From Chitinophaga pinensis (lineage in GTDB: Bacteria > Bacteroidota > Bacteroidia > Flavobacteriales > Flavobacteriaceae), in NCBI GenBank assembly GCA_943324925.2, contig CALPNL020000010.1, forward strand, positions 1-21,053: 21,053 bases of DNA, given 5' to 3'. How positions within the stretch are numbered: the stretch's first letter is position 1; the number at the start of each line of letters is the position of its first letter. This document shows, piece by piece, positions 1 to 7,092 of the stretch. Made by a program: the position numbers and the translations under genes. The notes beneath the pieces are model-generated. The model did no database searches. It saw nothing but the letters and a program-made list of their open reading frames with translations, and was not told the DNA's origin.

Positions 1-84
1 ATAAATCCTTTTATTGCGGTTTGGTTACCCAATGTTTTATTTGGCATACTCGCCATTTACCTCCTTCGAAATGCCAAACGATAA
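1..84 (+). CDS. LptF/LptG (YjgP/YjgQ) family permease, C-terminal end only
   Basis: The window opens inside a reading frame that runs from base 1 to a TAA at 82-84. Its 27 residues begin INPFIAVWLPNVLFGILAIY and end in LLRNAKR. A hydrophobic last helix with a WLPN motif and a short basic tail is what the last transmembrane helix of YjgP/YjgQ permeases looks like. Family knowledge: LptF and LptG are the inner-membrane subunits of the ABC exporter that moves lipopolysaccharide to the outer membrane. Which of the two this is cannot be told from the tail. The frame overlaps the start of the next gene by 14 bases, so the two are probably co-transcribed and translationally coupled. The assignment rests on motif recognition only; everything upstream is outside the window. 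Confidence 0.7.
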   Translation: MNPFIAVWLPNVLFGILAIYLLRNAKR

Positions 85-958
85 CTTAAAAAGCTACTTA
101 CATCTCCATTTTATAGTGTTTGTTTGGGGATTTACAGCGGTGTTGGGAAAACTGATAACGCTCGACGCCTTGCCTTTGGTTTGGTTCAGAATGCTATTGG
201 CGGTAGTTTTCATACTCATTTATATTGTGATTAATAAAACCTCCTTTCGAGTTCCCAAAAAAACCCTTATCGGATTTCTATTTGCGGGATTAATCATCGC
301 ATTGCACTGGTTCACTTTTTTTAAAGCCATTAAGGTTTCCAATATATCAGTTACGCTGGCGTGTTTATCTACAGGTGCTTTTTTCGCTTCTATAATGGAA
401 CCTATTTTCTATGGTAGAAAAATAATTTGGTATGAAGTAGTATTTGGAATCATAGTTTTTCTAGGACTTTACATCATTTTTAATATCGACGGGCAGTTCA
501 TAAACGGGATATTATTGGCGTTAAGCTCCGCATTTTTATCCGCTTTATTTTCAATGATAAATGGCAAGTATGCTAAAGAATACGATTCTTCAATCATTTC
601 TTTTTACGAACTTTTAGGAGGCGTTTTATTCTTTTCTATCATCCTATTGTATTCTGGTAGTTTCAATTCTAAATTCTTTGAAATATCAAATTCAGATTGG
701 GTTTATCTTATCATTTTAAGCACTTTTTGTACCGCTTACGCCTTTATAGCCTCGGTGAAAGTAATGAAATTTTTAAGTCCGTATACGGTTATGCTAACCA
801 TTAATTTAGAACCTATTTACGGAATTATTTTGGCTGTAATTGTATTTAAAGAAACGGAAAAAATGAGTGTTAACTTCTATATTGGCGCTTTAATAATCTT
901 GTCAACCGTGATTTTAAATGGAGTGATCAAGTATTTCTATAAAAATAAAAACGCCTAA
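71..958 (+). CDS. EamA/DMT-family transporter
   Basis: This is an inner-membrane protein of 295 residues with about ten hydrophobic helices arranged as two similar halves, the usual build and length of EamA (drug/metabolite transporter superfamily, RhaT-like) permeases. The first helix carries the family-typical FIVFVWGFTAVLGKLI pattern; the second half contains a conserved-looking 'LEPIYGIILAVIVFKE' segment, the EamA 'EP' motif. The frame stays open upstream to base 14, but those extra 19 residues lie inside the end of the preceding permease gene, and the ATG at 71 gives the expected N-terminus MPNDNLKSYLHLHF directly before helix 1, so I chose 71. Substrate cannot be read from the sequence; members export amino acids, metabolites or drugs. 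There is no obvious terminator after it. Confidence 0.88.
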   Translation: MPNDNLKSYLHLHFIVFVWGFTAVLGKLITLDALPLVWFRMLLAVVFILIYIVINKTSFRVPKKTLIGFLFAGLIIALHWFTFFKAIKVSNISVTLACLSTGAFFASIMEPIFYGRKIIWYEVVFGIIVFLGLYIIFNIDGQFINGILLALSSAFLSALFSMINGKYAKEYDSSIISFYELLGGVLFFSIILLYSGSFNSKFFEISNSDWVYLIILSTFCTAYAFIASVKVMKFLSPYTVMLTINLEPIYGIILAVIVFKETEKMSVNFYIGALIILSTVILNGVIKYFYKNKNA

Positions 959-1059
959 GATTTTTTTTGGTTTTAACCCCATCAACCTAAAACCATCAAG
1001 AAGCAACTTACAATTTTCAATTTCCATTCATTAAATTTTTCAATCTTTAAATTAAAAAC

Positions 1060-1067
1060 TATATTTG
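1060..1067 (+). promoter_or_regulatory. Promoter -7 box of accA
   Basis: TATATTTG matches the Bacteroidota -7 consensus TAnnTTTG and lies 28 bases before the accA start codon. No TTG is seen at the expected -33 distance, so this rests on one box and position. Confidence 0.5.
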
Positions 1068-1095
1068 CCTACTTAAATATAAAAGCACATACCCT

Positions 1096-2049
1096 ATGGA
1101 ATATTTAGATTTTGAGCTTCCAATAAAAGAACTAGAAGAACAATTAGACAAATGTGAAATCATTGGTCAAGAGTCAGATGTTGATGTTTCAGATCCTTGT
1201 AAGCAAATTGAAAAAAAATTAGAAGAAACCAAACGCGAAATTTATAAAAACCTAACGGCATGGCAACGTGTTCAATTGTCGCGTCATCCAAACAGACCTT
1301 ATACTATGGACCATGTTAACGCTTTATGCGGAGACACTTTCCTTGAAATGTTTGGAGATAGAAATTTCAAAGACGACAAAGCCATGATTGGTGGATTAGG
1401 GAAAATTGGGGGACAATCATTTATGATTGTAGGTCAACAAAAAGGATACAATACCAAAACGCGTCAATACCGTAACTTCGGTATGGCCAATCCGGAAGGA
1501 TATAGAAAAGCATTGCGTTTAATGAAAATGGCTGAAAAATTTGGAATTCCTGTGGTTACCTTAATTGATACTCCAGGTGCTTATCCAGGTTTAGAGGCGG
1601 AAGAACGTGGACAAGGTGAAGCAATTGCAAGAAATATTCTTGAAATGATGCGATTAAAAGTGCCAATTATTACCGTTATTGTTGGTGAAGGCGCTTCTGG
1701 TGGTGCATTAGGAATTGGTGTTGGAGATAAAGTATACATGTTGGAAAACACTTGGTACTCTGTAATTTCTCCAGAATCTTGTTCGTCTATTTTATGGAAA
1801 AGCTGGGAATACAAAGAACAAGCGGCCGATGCATTAAAACTGACTTCTGCCGATATGAAAAAACAAAATCTAGTAGACGATATTATCCCAGAACCTCTTG
1901 GTGGAGCACATTATGATCGTGAAACTACATTCAAAACGGTAGAGAAATACATCTTAAAAGGATACAAGGAATTAAAAGACTTATCAACAACTGAATTAGT
2001 AGCCAAAAGAATGGACAAATACAGTAAGATGGGTGAATATAAAGAATAA
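1096..2049 (+). CDS. accA: Acetyl-CoA carboxylase carboxyltransferase subunit alpha
   Basis: AccA forms, with AccD, the carboxyltransferase that moves the carboxyl group from carboxybiotin to acetyl-CoA, giving malonyl-CoA, the first step of fatty-acid synthesis. The protein has 317 residues, matching the usual 315-320 of AccA. The N-terminal coiled region (about residues 5-55) is followed by the crotonase-like carboxyltransferase fold. Clear family motifs are HPNRPYTMDHV, the PEGYRKALRLMKMAEKFGIP helix, TLIDTPGAYPGLEAEERGQ, and the glycine-rich VGEGASGGALGIGVGD that forms an oxyanion hole. The ATG at 1096 fits AccA N-termini (MEYLDFELPIKELE). accD and the biotin genes are not in this window, which is normal in this phylum. 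A good terminator follows directly. Confidence 0.97.
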   Translation: MEYLDFELPIKELEEQLDKCEIIGQESDVDVSDPCKQIEKKLEETKREIYKNLTAWQRVQLSRHPNRPYTMDHVNALCGDTFLEMFGDRNFKDDKAMIGGLGKIGGQSFMIVGQQKGYNTKTRQYRNFGMANPEGYRKALRLMKMAEKFGIPVVTLIDTPGAYPGLEAEERGQGEAIARNILEMMRLKVPIITVIVGEGASGGALGIGVGDKVYMLENTWYSVISPESCSSILWKSWEYKEQAADALKLTSADMKKQNLVDDIIPEPLGGAHYDRETTFKTVEKYILKGYKELKDLSTTELVAKRMDKYSKMGEYKE

Positions 2050-2067
2050 ACCAGTTAAAATCATTAG

Positions 2068-2102
2068 AAAATCCGAAGCCTTACCGTTTCGGATTTTTTT
2101 TT
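2068..2102 (+). terminator. Rho-independent terminator after accA
   Basis: AAAATCCGAA (2068-2077) and TTCGGATTTT (2088-2097) are a perfect 10-base inverted repeat around a 10-base loop, and the T run continues to 2102. It begins 18 bases after the accA stop and separates accA from dnaB. Confidence 0.88.
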
Positions 2103-2189
2103 ACTTATAAACAAAAAATAGTTAGTTATCAACAAATATTACTAATAACTCCTTACGGATTTTTTTTATTTTTTTGGTAAATTCGCTCA

Positions 2190-3740
2190 ATGGAAAAATC
2201 GCTCAACCTCAACCCTATAAAAGTAGAAAAAACTACGATTATCAATTTAGAAAAAGGAAAACTCCCACCACAAACTCTAGAATTAGAGGAAGCAGTTTTG
2301 GGAGCGATGATGATTGATAAAAAAGGAGTTGACGAAGTAATTGATATTTTACAGCCTGAAGCGTTTTACAAAGACGCCCATAAATATATTTTCGAGGCTA
2401 TATTTCAGTTGTTTACCGATTCACAGCCGGTAGATTTATTGACCGTTTCTGCACAACTTAGAAAGAATGGAAAATTAGAAATAGCGGGTGGCGATTACTA
2501 TTTGATTCAACTAACACAAAAAATATCTTCTTCGGCACACATTGAATTTCACTCTAGAATTATCCTTCAGAAATTCATCCAACGAAGTTTAATAAAAATA
2601 TCCTCAGAGATTATTGAAGATTCCTATGATGAATCTACAGATGTATTTGATTTATTGGATAGAGCCGAATCTAAATTATACGAAGTTACCCAAGGAAACA
2701 TCAAACGAAGTTCAGAAACTGCTCAAAGTTTGGTGATTCAAGCTAAAAAGAGAATTGAAGAAATTGCTGGAAAAGAAGGTTTGAGTGGAATAGCCACCGG
2801 ATTTGACAGTTTAGACAAAGTTACTTCGGGTTGGCAACCAAGTGATTTAATTATCATTGCGGCCCGACCGGGTATGGGAAAAACGGCGTTTGTACTTTCA
2901 ATGGCGAGAAATGTGGCGATCGATTTTGGACACCCAGTCGCACTTTTTTCTCTTGAAATGTCCTCTGTGCAATTAATCACCAGATTGATATCATCAGAAA
3001 CAGGACTTTCCTCAGAAAAATTAAGAACGGGTAAATTAGAGAAACACGAGTGGGAACAATTGAGCATAAAAGTGAAAAACTTAGAGAAAGCGCCTTTATT
3101 TATTGATGACACCCCTTCCCTATCCATTTTTGATTTAAGAGCAAAATCCAGACGTTTGGCTTCACAACATGGGATTAAATTGATTATCGTGGATTACCTT
3201 CAGTTGATGACTGCCGGAGGAAACAACGGAAAAGGATCTGGAAATAGAGAGCAAGAAATATCCACCATTTCTAGAAACTTAAAAGCACTAGCAAAAGAGC
3301 TTGGAGTTCCTGTAATTGCACTTTCACAATTATCTCGTGCGGTAGAAACTCGTCCGGGGCACAAAAGACCGCTTTTATCCGACCTTAGAGAATCGGGTGC
3401 AATTGAGCAAGATGCCGATATTGTATCGTTTATTTATCGTCCAGAATACTACAAATTAGATGAATGGGATGACGAAGGAAATTCGCCAACGCAAGGTCAA
3501 GCAGAATTTATAATTGCTAAACACCGTAATGGTAGCTTGGAAAGTGTGAAATTGAAATTTGTTGGTAACCTTGGTAAATTTGAAAACTTGGAAACCTATA
3601 GCGGCACTTTTGATGATTTACCTTCAAAAATGAACCATGATGACAATCCATTTCAAACCAAGAATTTACCCACCCCTAATGAAGCCTTTGGAAGTAATTT
3701 AAATGATTACGAAGAAGACGATAGCGAAGTGCCTTTTTAA
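2190..3740 (+). CDS. dnaB: Replicative DNA helicase DnaB
   Basis: DnaB is the hexameric ring helicase that opens the replication fork and binds DnaG primase. The protein has 516 residues: an N-terminal primase-interaction domain (about 25-130, starting PPQTLELEEAVLGAMM), a linker, and a C-terminal RecA-like ATPase domain (about 195-460). Walker A is RPGMGKT at 226-232 and the Walker B aspartate is D335 in LIIVDYLQLM. The SQLSRAVE and SDLRESGAIEQDAD motifs and the AKHRNG arginine-finger region are intact, and there is no intein. After the ATPase core comes an acidic, disordered-looking tail (about 470-516) with HDDNPF at 483-488 and the end YEEDDSEVPF, which resembles the SSB tip (see findings). 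The start at 2190 is the first ATG after a T-rich spacer. It ends 7 bases from the converging cysteine desulfurase gene. Confidence 0.97.
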   Translation: MEKSLNLNPIKVEKTTIINLEKGKLPPQTLELEEAVLGAMMIDKKGVDEVIDILQPEAFYKDAHKYIFEAIFQLFTDSQPVDLLTVSAQLRKNGKLEIAGGDYYLIQLTQKISSSAHIEFHSRIILQKFIQRSLIKISSEIIEDSYDESTDVFDLLDRAESKLYEVTQGNIKRSSETAQSLVIQAKKRIEEIAGKEGLSGIATGFDSLDKVTSGWQPSDLIIIAARPGMGKTAFVLSMARNVAIDFGHPVALFSLEMSSVQLITRLISSETGLSSEKLRTGKLEKHEWEQLSIKVKNLEKAPLFIDDTPSLSIFDLRAKSRRLASQHGIKLIIVDYLQLMTAGGNNGKGSGNREQEISTISRNLKALAKELGVPVIALSQLSRAVETRPGHKRPLLSDLRESGAIEQDADIVSFIYRPEYYKLDEWDDEGNSPTQGQAEFIIAKHRNGSLESVKLKFVGNLGKFENLETYSGTFDDLPSKMNHDDNPFQTKNLPTPNEAFGSNLNDYEEDDSEVPF

Positions 3741-3747
3741 TCCGGAA

Positions 3748-4872
3748 TTAAACTCCTTTTAGACCGTCAATTAATAAATCGATGTCGTTTTTGGTATTGT
3801 AATGGCTGAAAGATACTCGCAAACTTGGCTTTTTCAAATCTTCCTCTGATAAAAATTCAGCTAAAACGTGTGACGGTTTGGCACTTCCTGATTGGCAGGC
3901 ACTTCCTCGAGAAACTGCGATTCCCTTAATATCTAATCCGAATAAAATCATAGCTGATTTATCTTCTGAAAAGGGCAAAATAATATTCAATACATTGTAA
4001 AAACCGTCTTTAGAACCATTGATTTTGAAATCTGGAAATTCATTTTCTAATCGCTCAATAAGGTAGTTTTTGAGTGCTAAAATTTCTTTTCTTTCCTCAT
4101 CTAAATGGGCTAATGCTAATTCAACTGCCTTAGCCATTCCTGCAATTTGGTGAACTGCTTCTGTTCCTGGGCGCAATCCTTTTTCTTGTTCTCCCCCGTA
4201 AATTAAAGGTTGTAATCCGGAATTTTTTCTAATAAATGCAAATCCTATTCCTTTTGGACCGTGAAATTTATGTGCGGCAGCGACAATAAAATCGACAGGA
4301 GTATTTTGTAAATCCAATTCTGTTTTCGCAACCGACTGAACGGTGTCTGAATGAAATAAGGCATTATTTTGTTGGCAAATTCTTGCAACCAAATCGATGT
4401 CTAAAACAGCGCCAACTTCATTGTTGACGTGCATCAAGCTCACTAATGTTTTTACATTTTGAGATAGCAGTTCAACTAAATTAGAAATATCGATACTTCC
4501 ATCTTTATTAATGGCTACATAATCAACTTGAATTCCAAATTCCTTTTGCAAGGCTTCAATGGTATGCAAAACCGCATGGTGCTCAATTTTGGAAGTAATA
4601 ATTCTCTTAACTTGAATGTCTTTTACACAAGAACGAAGTATTATATTATTGGATTCTGTTCCACCAGAGGTAAATATGATTTCTTGAGCATTACAATTCA
4701 ATTCTTTTGCAATGGCTTTTCTAGAAAGTTCTATTATATTTTTAGCATTTCTACCAAAACTATGGGTAGATGAAGGGTTTCCAAAATCATTTGACATTAC
4801 TTCAACCATTTCGCGAATTACTTCCTCACGAATTTGTGTGGTGGCGGCATTATCTAAATATACTTTATTCAT
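3748..4872 (-). CDS. Cysteine desulfurase (NifS/IscS-like, aminotransferase class V)
   Basis: This PLP enzyme removes sulfur from L-cysteine, giving alanine and an enzyme persulfide that feeds Fe-S cluster or thio-cofactor synthesis. With the start at 4872 the protein has 374 residues and begins MNKVYLDNAATTQ, the standard N-terminus of the family. An upstream ATG at 4899 would add nine unsupported residues. The PLP lysine is K202 in AAAHKFHGPKG; the phosphate-binding SGGTESNN motif is present; the persulfide cysteine is C326 in SRGSACQSGSAKPSHVL. The short loop around this cysteine and the group I-like motifs argue for an IscS/NifS-type rather than SufS-type enzyme. No iscU, suf or thi genes sit next to it, so the sulfur acceptor is unknown. 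Confidence 0.92.
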   Translation of the reverse strand: MNKVYLDNAATTQIREEVIREMVEVMSNDFGNPSSTHSFGRNAKNIIELSRKAIAKELNCNAQEIIFTSGGTESNNIILRSCVKDIQVKRIITSKIEHHAVLHTIEALQKEFGIQVDYVAINKDGSIDISNLVELLSQNVKTLVSLMHVNNEVGAVLDIDLVARICQQNNALFHSDTVQSVAKTELDLQNTPVDFIVAAAHKFHGPKGIGFAFIRKNSGLQPLIYGGEQEKGLRPGTEAVHQIAGMAKAVELALAHLDEERKEILALKNYLIERLENEFPDFKINGSKDGFYNVLNIILPFSEDKSAMILFGLDIKGIAVSRGSACQSGSAKPSHVLAEFLSEEDLKKPSLRVSFSHYNTKNDIDLLIDGLKGV

Positions 4873-4916
4873 AGGTGCATTTAACTTTATTGACAACAAT
4901 ATATCAATTTTGGATA

Positions 4917-4924
4917 CAAAAATA
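4917..4924 (-). promoter_or_regulatory. Promoter -7 box of the cysteine desulfurase gene
   Basis: Read on the minus strand this is TATTTTTG, matching TAnnTTTG, about 45 bases before the start at 4872. No TTG is at the expected distance upstream. Confidence 0.45.
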
Positions 4925-5019
4925 GGAAATCAAATCAATGTGGAATAGCTTTTCCAATAAATATATTGACATATGAAAAATTGATTCTACAAACTGCTAC
5001 CTACCTGCAAATAAAATTA

Positions 5020-5027
5020 TATTTTTG
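5020..5027 (+). promoter_or_regulatory. Promoter -7 box of the lipoprotein gene
   Basis: TATTTTTG matches TAnnTTTG and lies 16 bases before the ATG at 5044. It falls inside the longer reading frame that opens at 4966, so it also argues that translation starts at 5044. Confidence 0.5.
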
Positions 5028-5043
5028 TGTCAAATACAGTATC

Positions 5044-5574
5044 ATGAAAAAATATATTACTTTACTTGTTTGTGCTTTTATTTTCAATAGTTGTGATGAT
5101 GGGAACATCTCTTTAGACACTTTTAATTTTGATCCAGCTGCAGCGATTAATAGCTGCACTCCCAATAACGGATTATTTTTTAAGGTAAAAAACAACGAAG
5201 CGCTAATTTTAAAAACACCCATTACAACATTTGTAAATACGGTTACACCGACAAATACTCCCCGAACTGTAGTAATTAATAGTAGCAATCAGGTGATTTA
5301 TAGATTATTCAACTCAATTATAAGTAACACCTATTTTTGCGGGACATTGCCGCCAGCAAATCCAGCTGTTGTTGATGAATGGTATGCCTCAGATGGAATT
5401 CCAGGAACTAGTGGACTCATTCAAGTGACCACTACACAAATAATAAATCCAACTACCAATGCGGTGACAGGTTACAACCATTATGTAGTTTTTAAAAATA
5501 TTACTTTTTCAAATGGTATAAATACTTTTACCTATGAAAATTATGTTTATGGAAACTATGTAACCGCACCATAA
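5044..5574 (+). CDS. Putative lipoprotein, function unknown
   Basis: The protein has 176 residues and begins MKKYITLLVCAFIFNSCDDG: a lysine pair, a hydrophobic segment, and a lipobox FNSC with the lipidated cysteine at residue 17, followed by DDG. It is therefore probably a lipoprotein anchored to the outer membrane. The mature part is rich in Thr, Asn and Pro, predicted mostly beta, with few charges and two further cysteines (in NSCTPNNG and YFCGTLPP), which could form a disulfide. I do not recognise the family; it resembles many short uncharacterised flavobacterial lipoproteins. The frame is open from 4966, but that stretch holds the likely promoter, and only the ATG at 5044 gives a proper signal peptide. 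It is divergent from the cysteine desulfurase and converges on the Smr gene with an 11-base gap. Confidence 0.75.
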   Translation: MKKYITLLVCAFIFNSCDDGNISLDTFNFDPAAAINSCTPNNGLFFKVKNNEALILKTPITTFVNTVTPTNTPRTVVINSSNQVIYRLFNSIISNTYFCGTLPPANPAVVDEWYASDGIPGTSGLIQVTTTQIINPTTNAVTGYNHYVVFKNITFSNGINTFTYENYVYGNYVTAP

Positions 5575-5585
5575 TTTAGGACGAA

Positions 5586-6140
5586 TTATTTCATATTCTG
5601 CTTTATAAAAACTTCGGTTGCTCCTAGACCGTATTTTTGATAATTGGCTTCTTGGAAGAAAACCTGATCGTATCTTCCCAATAAAAAATCAAGTTCTGCT
5701 TTTAAAACACCCTCTCCAACACCGTGAATAAATACGATTTTTGGAATGCGATTTCTGATCGCAAATTCGAGGTGTCTTTTTGCAGTATCTGTTTGCAAAG
5801 TGAGAATGTCATAATTGCTCATTCCTCTGAAATTTGGGACTAATTTTTCGATGTGCAAATCGAATTCTGGAGCAGGAATTTCGTTCTTATTCTTCTTAAC
5901 TTTTACAAAACTTCGAGGTTTTGGCTCTTCTTTTTCAATTTTTATTTTAGTTGAATTAAAACTTCCTATATTTTTACTTAAAATACTGGTATCGTTTACT
6001 TTAATTAATTCATTGACAAAAAATGTCATCATAAATCCATCCGTAGTTTCGATAGCAATTTCACTATTATTAATTGAAATCACCACGCCATTAATAGCAT
6101 CGTCAAGCACAGCAACCTTATCCCCTATACTAAACATCAT
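5586..6140 (-). CDS. DUF2027/Smr domain protein
   Basis: The protein has 184 residues, or 183 if the second of the two adjacent ATGs (6137) is used. Residues 1-50 (MFSIGDKVAVLDDAINGVV) form a small SH3-like beta domain of the DUF2027 type found in Bacteroidota. A lysine-rich linker follows (about 65-90). The C-terminal half (about 92-184) is a Smr domain: it starts FDLHIEKL, carries the HGVGEGVLKAELDFLL motif equivalent to the HGxGxGxLR signature, and ends in a short KYGLGATEVFIK strand. Smr domains, first known from the C-terminus of MutS2, bind or nick nucleic acids, including mRNA on collided ribosomes; which role applies here is unknown. It overlaps the end of the upstream 60-residue gene by 8-11 bases, so the two form one operon. 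Confidence 0.85.
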   Translation of the reverse strand: MMFSIGDKVAVLDDAINGVVISINNSEIAIETTDGFMMTFFVNELIKVNDTSILSKNIGSFNSTKIKIEKEEPKPRSFVKVKKNKNEIPAPEFDLHIEKLVPNFRGMSNYDILTLQTDTAKRHLEFAIRNRIPKIVFIHGVGEGVLKAELDFLLGRYDQVFFQEANYQKYGLGATEVFIKQNMK

Positions 6141-6312
6141 CCTCTTCTTTATCTTGATTTTTACTTGGTACTTTAGCGCTTAATTTCATCATTCCAATCA
6201 TAAATATTACAATTGAAATTACCTGAATATAGACATTTTTTTTATCCAAACTTTGCTCGTAAAAAGCAACTAGTATTGCAATTATCATTATTGGAAGTAC
6301 CGCTTTTTTCAT
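6130..6312 (-). CDS. Small membrane protein, function unknown
   Basis: A 60-residue protein with two hydrophobic segments (about residues 4-18 and 28-46) separated by a charged loop (EQSLDKKN), and a charged, hydrophilic tail ending KEEDDV. It is most likely an inner-membrane hairpin. I recognise no family. Support for it being real is the well-formed promoter just upstream (TTG, 19 bases, TACTTTTG), the ATG at 6312 in a plausible place, and the overlap of its stop with the start of the Smr-domain gene, typical of translational coupling. It leads the two-gene operon. Confidence 0.7.
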   Translation of the reverse strand: MKKAVLPIMIIAILVAFYEQSLDKKNVYIQVISIVIFMIGMMKLSAKVPSKNQDKEEDDV

Positions 6313-6331
6313 AGTGTATAATTTAATAATT

Positions 6332-6361
6332 CAAAAGTAGGTAACTTTGAAATAATAACAA
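6332..6361 (-). promoter_or_regulatory. Promoter of the small-membrane-protein/Smr operon
   Basis: On the minus strand the -33 TTG (complement of 6359-6361) is followed after 19 bases by TACTTTTG (complement of 6332-6339). Both boxes and the spacing match the Bacteroidota consensus, 20 bases before the start codon at 6312. Confidence 0.7.
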
Positions 6362-6417
6362 GCAAATAATATATTGAAAGTAAATAGTATTAAATTGCAA
6401 CTCAAAATTACTCAGGA

Positions 6418-6702
6418 TTGAATATAGAAAAATACATGTTGCCTTGCATGAACAAATCGCTATTTGGAATCGATTGTATTGGTTGTGGAACGCAGCGTTC
6501 TTTACTTTTAATACTAAATGGAGAATTTACTAAGGCGTTTTCTCAATTTCCAGCAATATATACCACCCTACTCCTCTTTGGTTTAATTGGTTTGCATCTA
6601 ATTGATAAAAAAAGAAACTATCAAAAAATAATAATTGGATTAGCCGTAATTAATGCCATAATTATGATTATTTCCTATATTTACAAAATAACAAACATTT
6701 AA
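6418..6702 (+). CDS. DUF2752 family membrane protein
   Basis: A small membrane protein with the DUF2752 pattern: a short N-terminal motif LPCMNKSLFGIDCIGCGTQRS in which paired cysteines (C14 and C17 counted from the ATG at 6436) sit in the family's CxGCGxxR signature, then an amphipathic stretch and two hydrophobic helices. Function is unknown for the family; the conserved cysteines might bind metal or be redox active. The start is uncertain: a TTG at 6418 gives 94 residues and includes NIEKY, while the ATG at 6436 gives 88 and starts directly at MLPC. The next upstream stop is at 6391. The CCC-motif gene follows after 11 bases, so the two are likely one operon ending at the 7063-7090 terminator. 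Confidence 0.8.
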   Translation: MNIEKYMLPCMNKSLFGIDCIGCGTQRSLLLILNGEFTKAFSQFPAIYTTLLLFGLIGLHLIDKKRNYQKIIIGLAVINAIIMIISYIYKITNI

Positions 6703-6713
6703 TTATTACTTCT

Positions 6714-7052
6714 ATGGAAAAAAGAAATCTACCCAACGGCACCGCAGTTCTAGTATTAGGAATTTTATCAATTGTAACTTGTTGTTGCTATGGTTTTATT
6801 GGTTTAACCTTTGGGATTATAGCAGTTGTTTTAGCTAACAAAGATCTAAAACTATATAAAGATAGTCCTGAATTGTATTTGAATTATAAAAATTTGAATG
6901 TTGGAAGAATTTTAGGAATTGTAGGAATAGTGCTAAGTGCTTTGACTTTATTGGCATTTGTATATTTATATTCACTTGGTCCTGAAAAATTATTGGAATT
7001 CCAAAAGAATTTGGAAGCTAAAGCCAAATACCAACAAGAACAAAGTCAATAA
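6714..7052 (+). CDS. CCC-motif membrane protein (DUF4190-like)
   Basis: A 112-residue membrane protein whose first hydrophobic stretch contains three consecutive cysteines (23-25, in SIVTCCCYGFIGLTFGII), the feature that names the flavobacterial 'CCC motif membrane protein' group. The hydrophobic N-terminal part (about 11-44) probably forms a tight helical hairpin, followed by a charged loop and one more helix (about 64-88), then a charged, glutamine-rich tail. The pattern of glycine-rich hydrophobic blocks resembles DUF4190. No function is known. It lies 11 bases downstream of the DUF2752 gene, another cysteine-motif membrane protein, and 10 bases ahead of a strong terminator. The start at 6714 is the natural ATG after a T/A-rich spacer. 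Confidence 0.85.
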   Translation: MEKRNLPNGTAVLVLGILSIVTCCCYGFIGLTFGIIAVVLANKDLKLYKDSPELYLNYKNLNVGRILGIVGIVLSALTLLAFVYLYSLGPEKLLEFQKNLEAKAKYQQEQSQ

Positions 7053-7062
7053 CTATTTTAAT

Positions 7063-7090
7063 AAAAAACCCTCTAAAAAGAGGGTTTTTT
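7063..7090. terminator. Bidirectional terminator between the CCC-motif gene and rocD
   Basis: AAAAAACCCTCT (7063-7074) and AGAGGGTTTTTT (7079-7090) are perfect inverted repeats around a four-base A loop. Both strands end in a T run, so it can stop the plus-strand operon and the minus-strand rocD transcript. Confidence 0.9.
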
Positions 7091-7092
7091 AT

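Noticed and set aside
14..70. Start of the EamA gene at base 14
   Set aside because: The stretch codes the tail of the preceding permease in another frame, and the extra residues look nothing like an EamA N-terminus.
968..995. Inverted repeat TGGTTTTA / TAAAACCA after the EamA gene as a terminator
   Set aside because: The T run precedes the stem on the plus strand, and on the minus strand the stem is followed by A, so it is not a normal terminator on either strand. The 12-base loop is also large.
1581..1814. Minus-strand frame inside accA
   Set aside because: Shadow frame of a well-conserved gene; no start context and no recognisable protein.
5001..5288. Minus-strand frame of 95 residues across the lipoprotein gene
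   Set aside because: It covers the lipoprotein promoter and signal peptide, and its translation shows no family features.
5815..6183. Plus-strand hydrophobic frame of 122 residues opposite the Smr gene
   Set aside because: The hydrophobic look comes from the complement of lysine/glutamate-rich codons; the minus-strand Smr protein has clear domain motifs.
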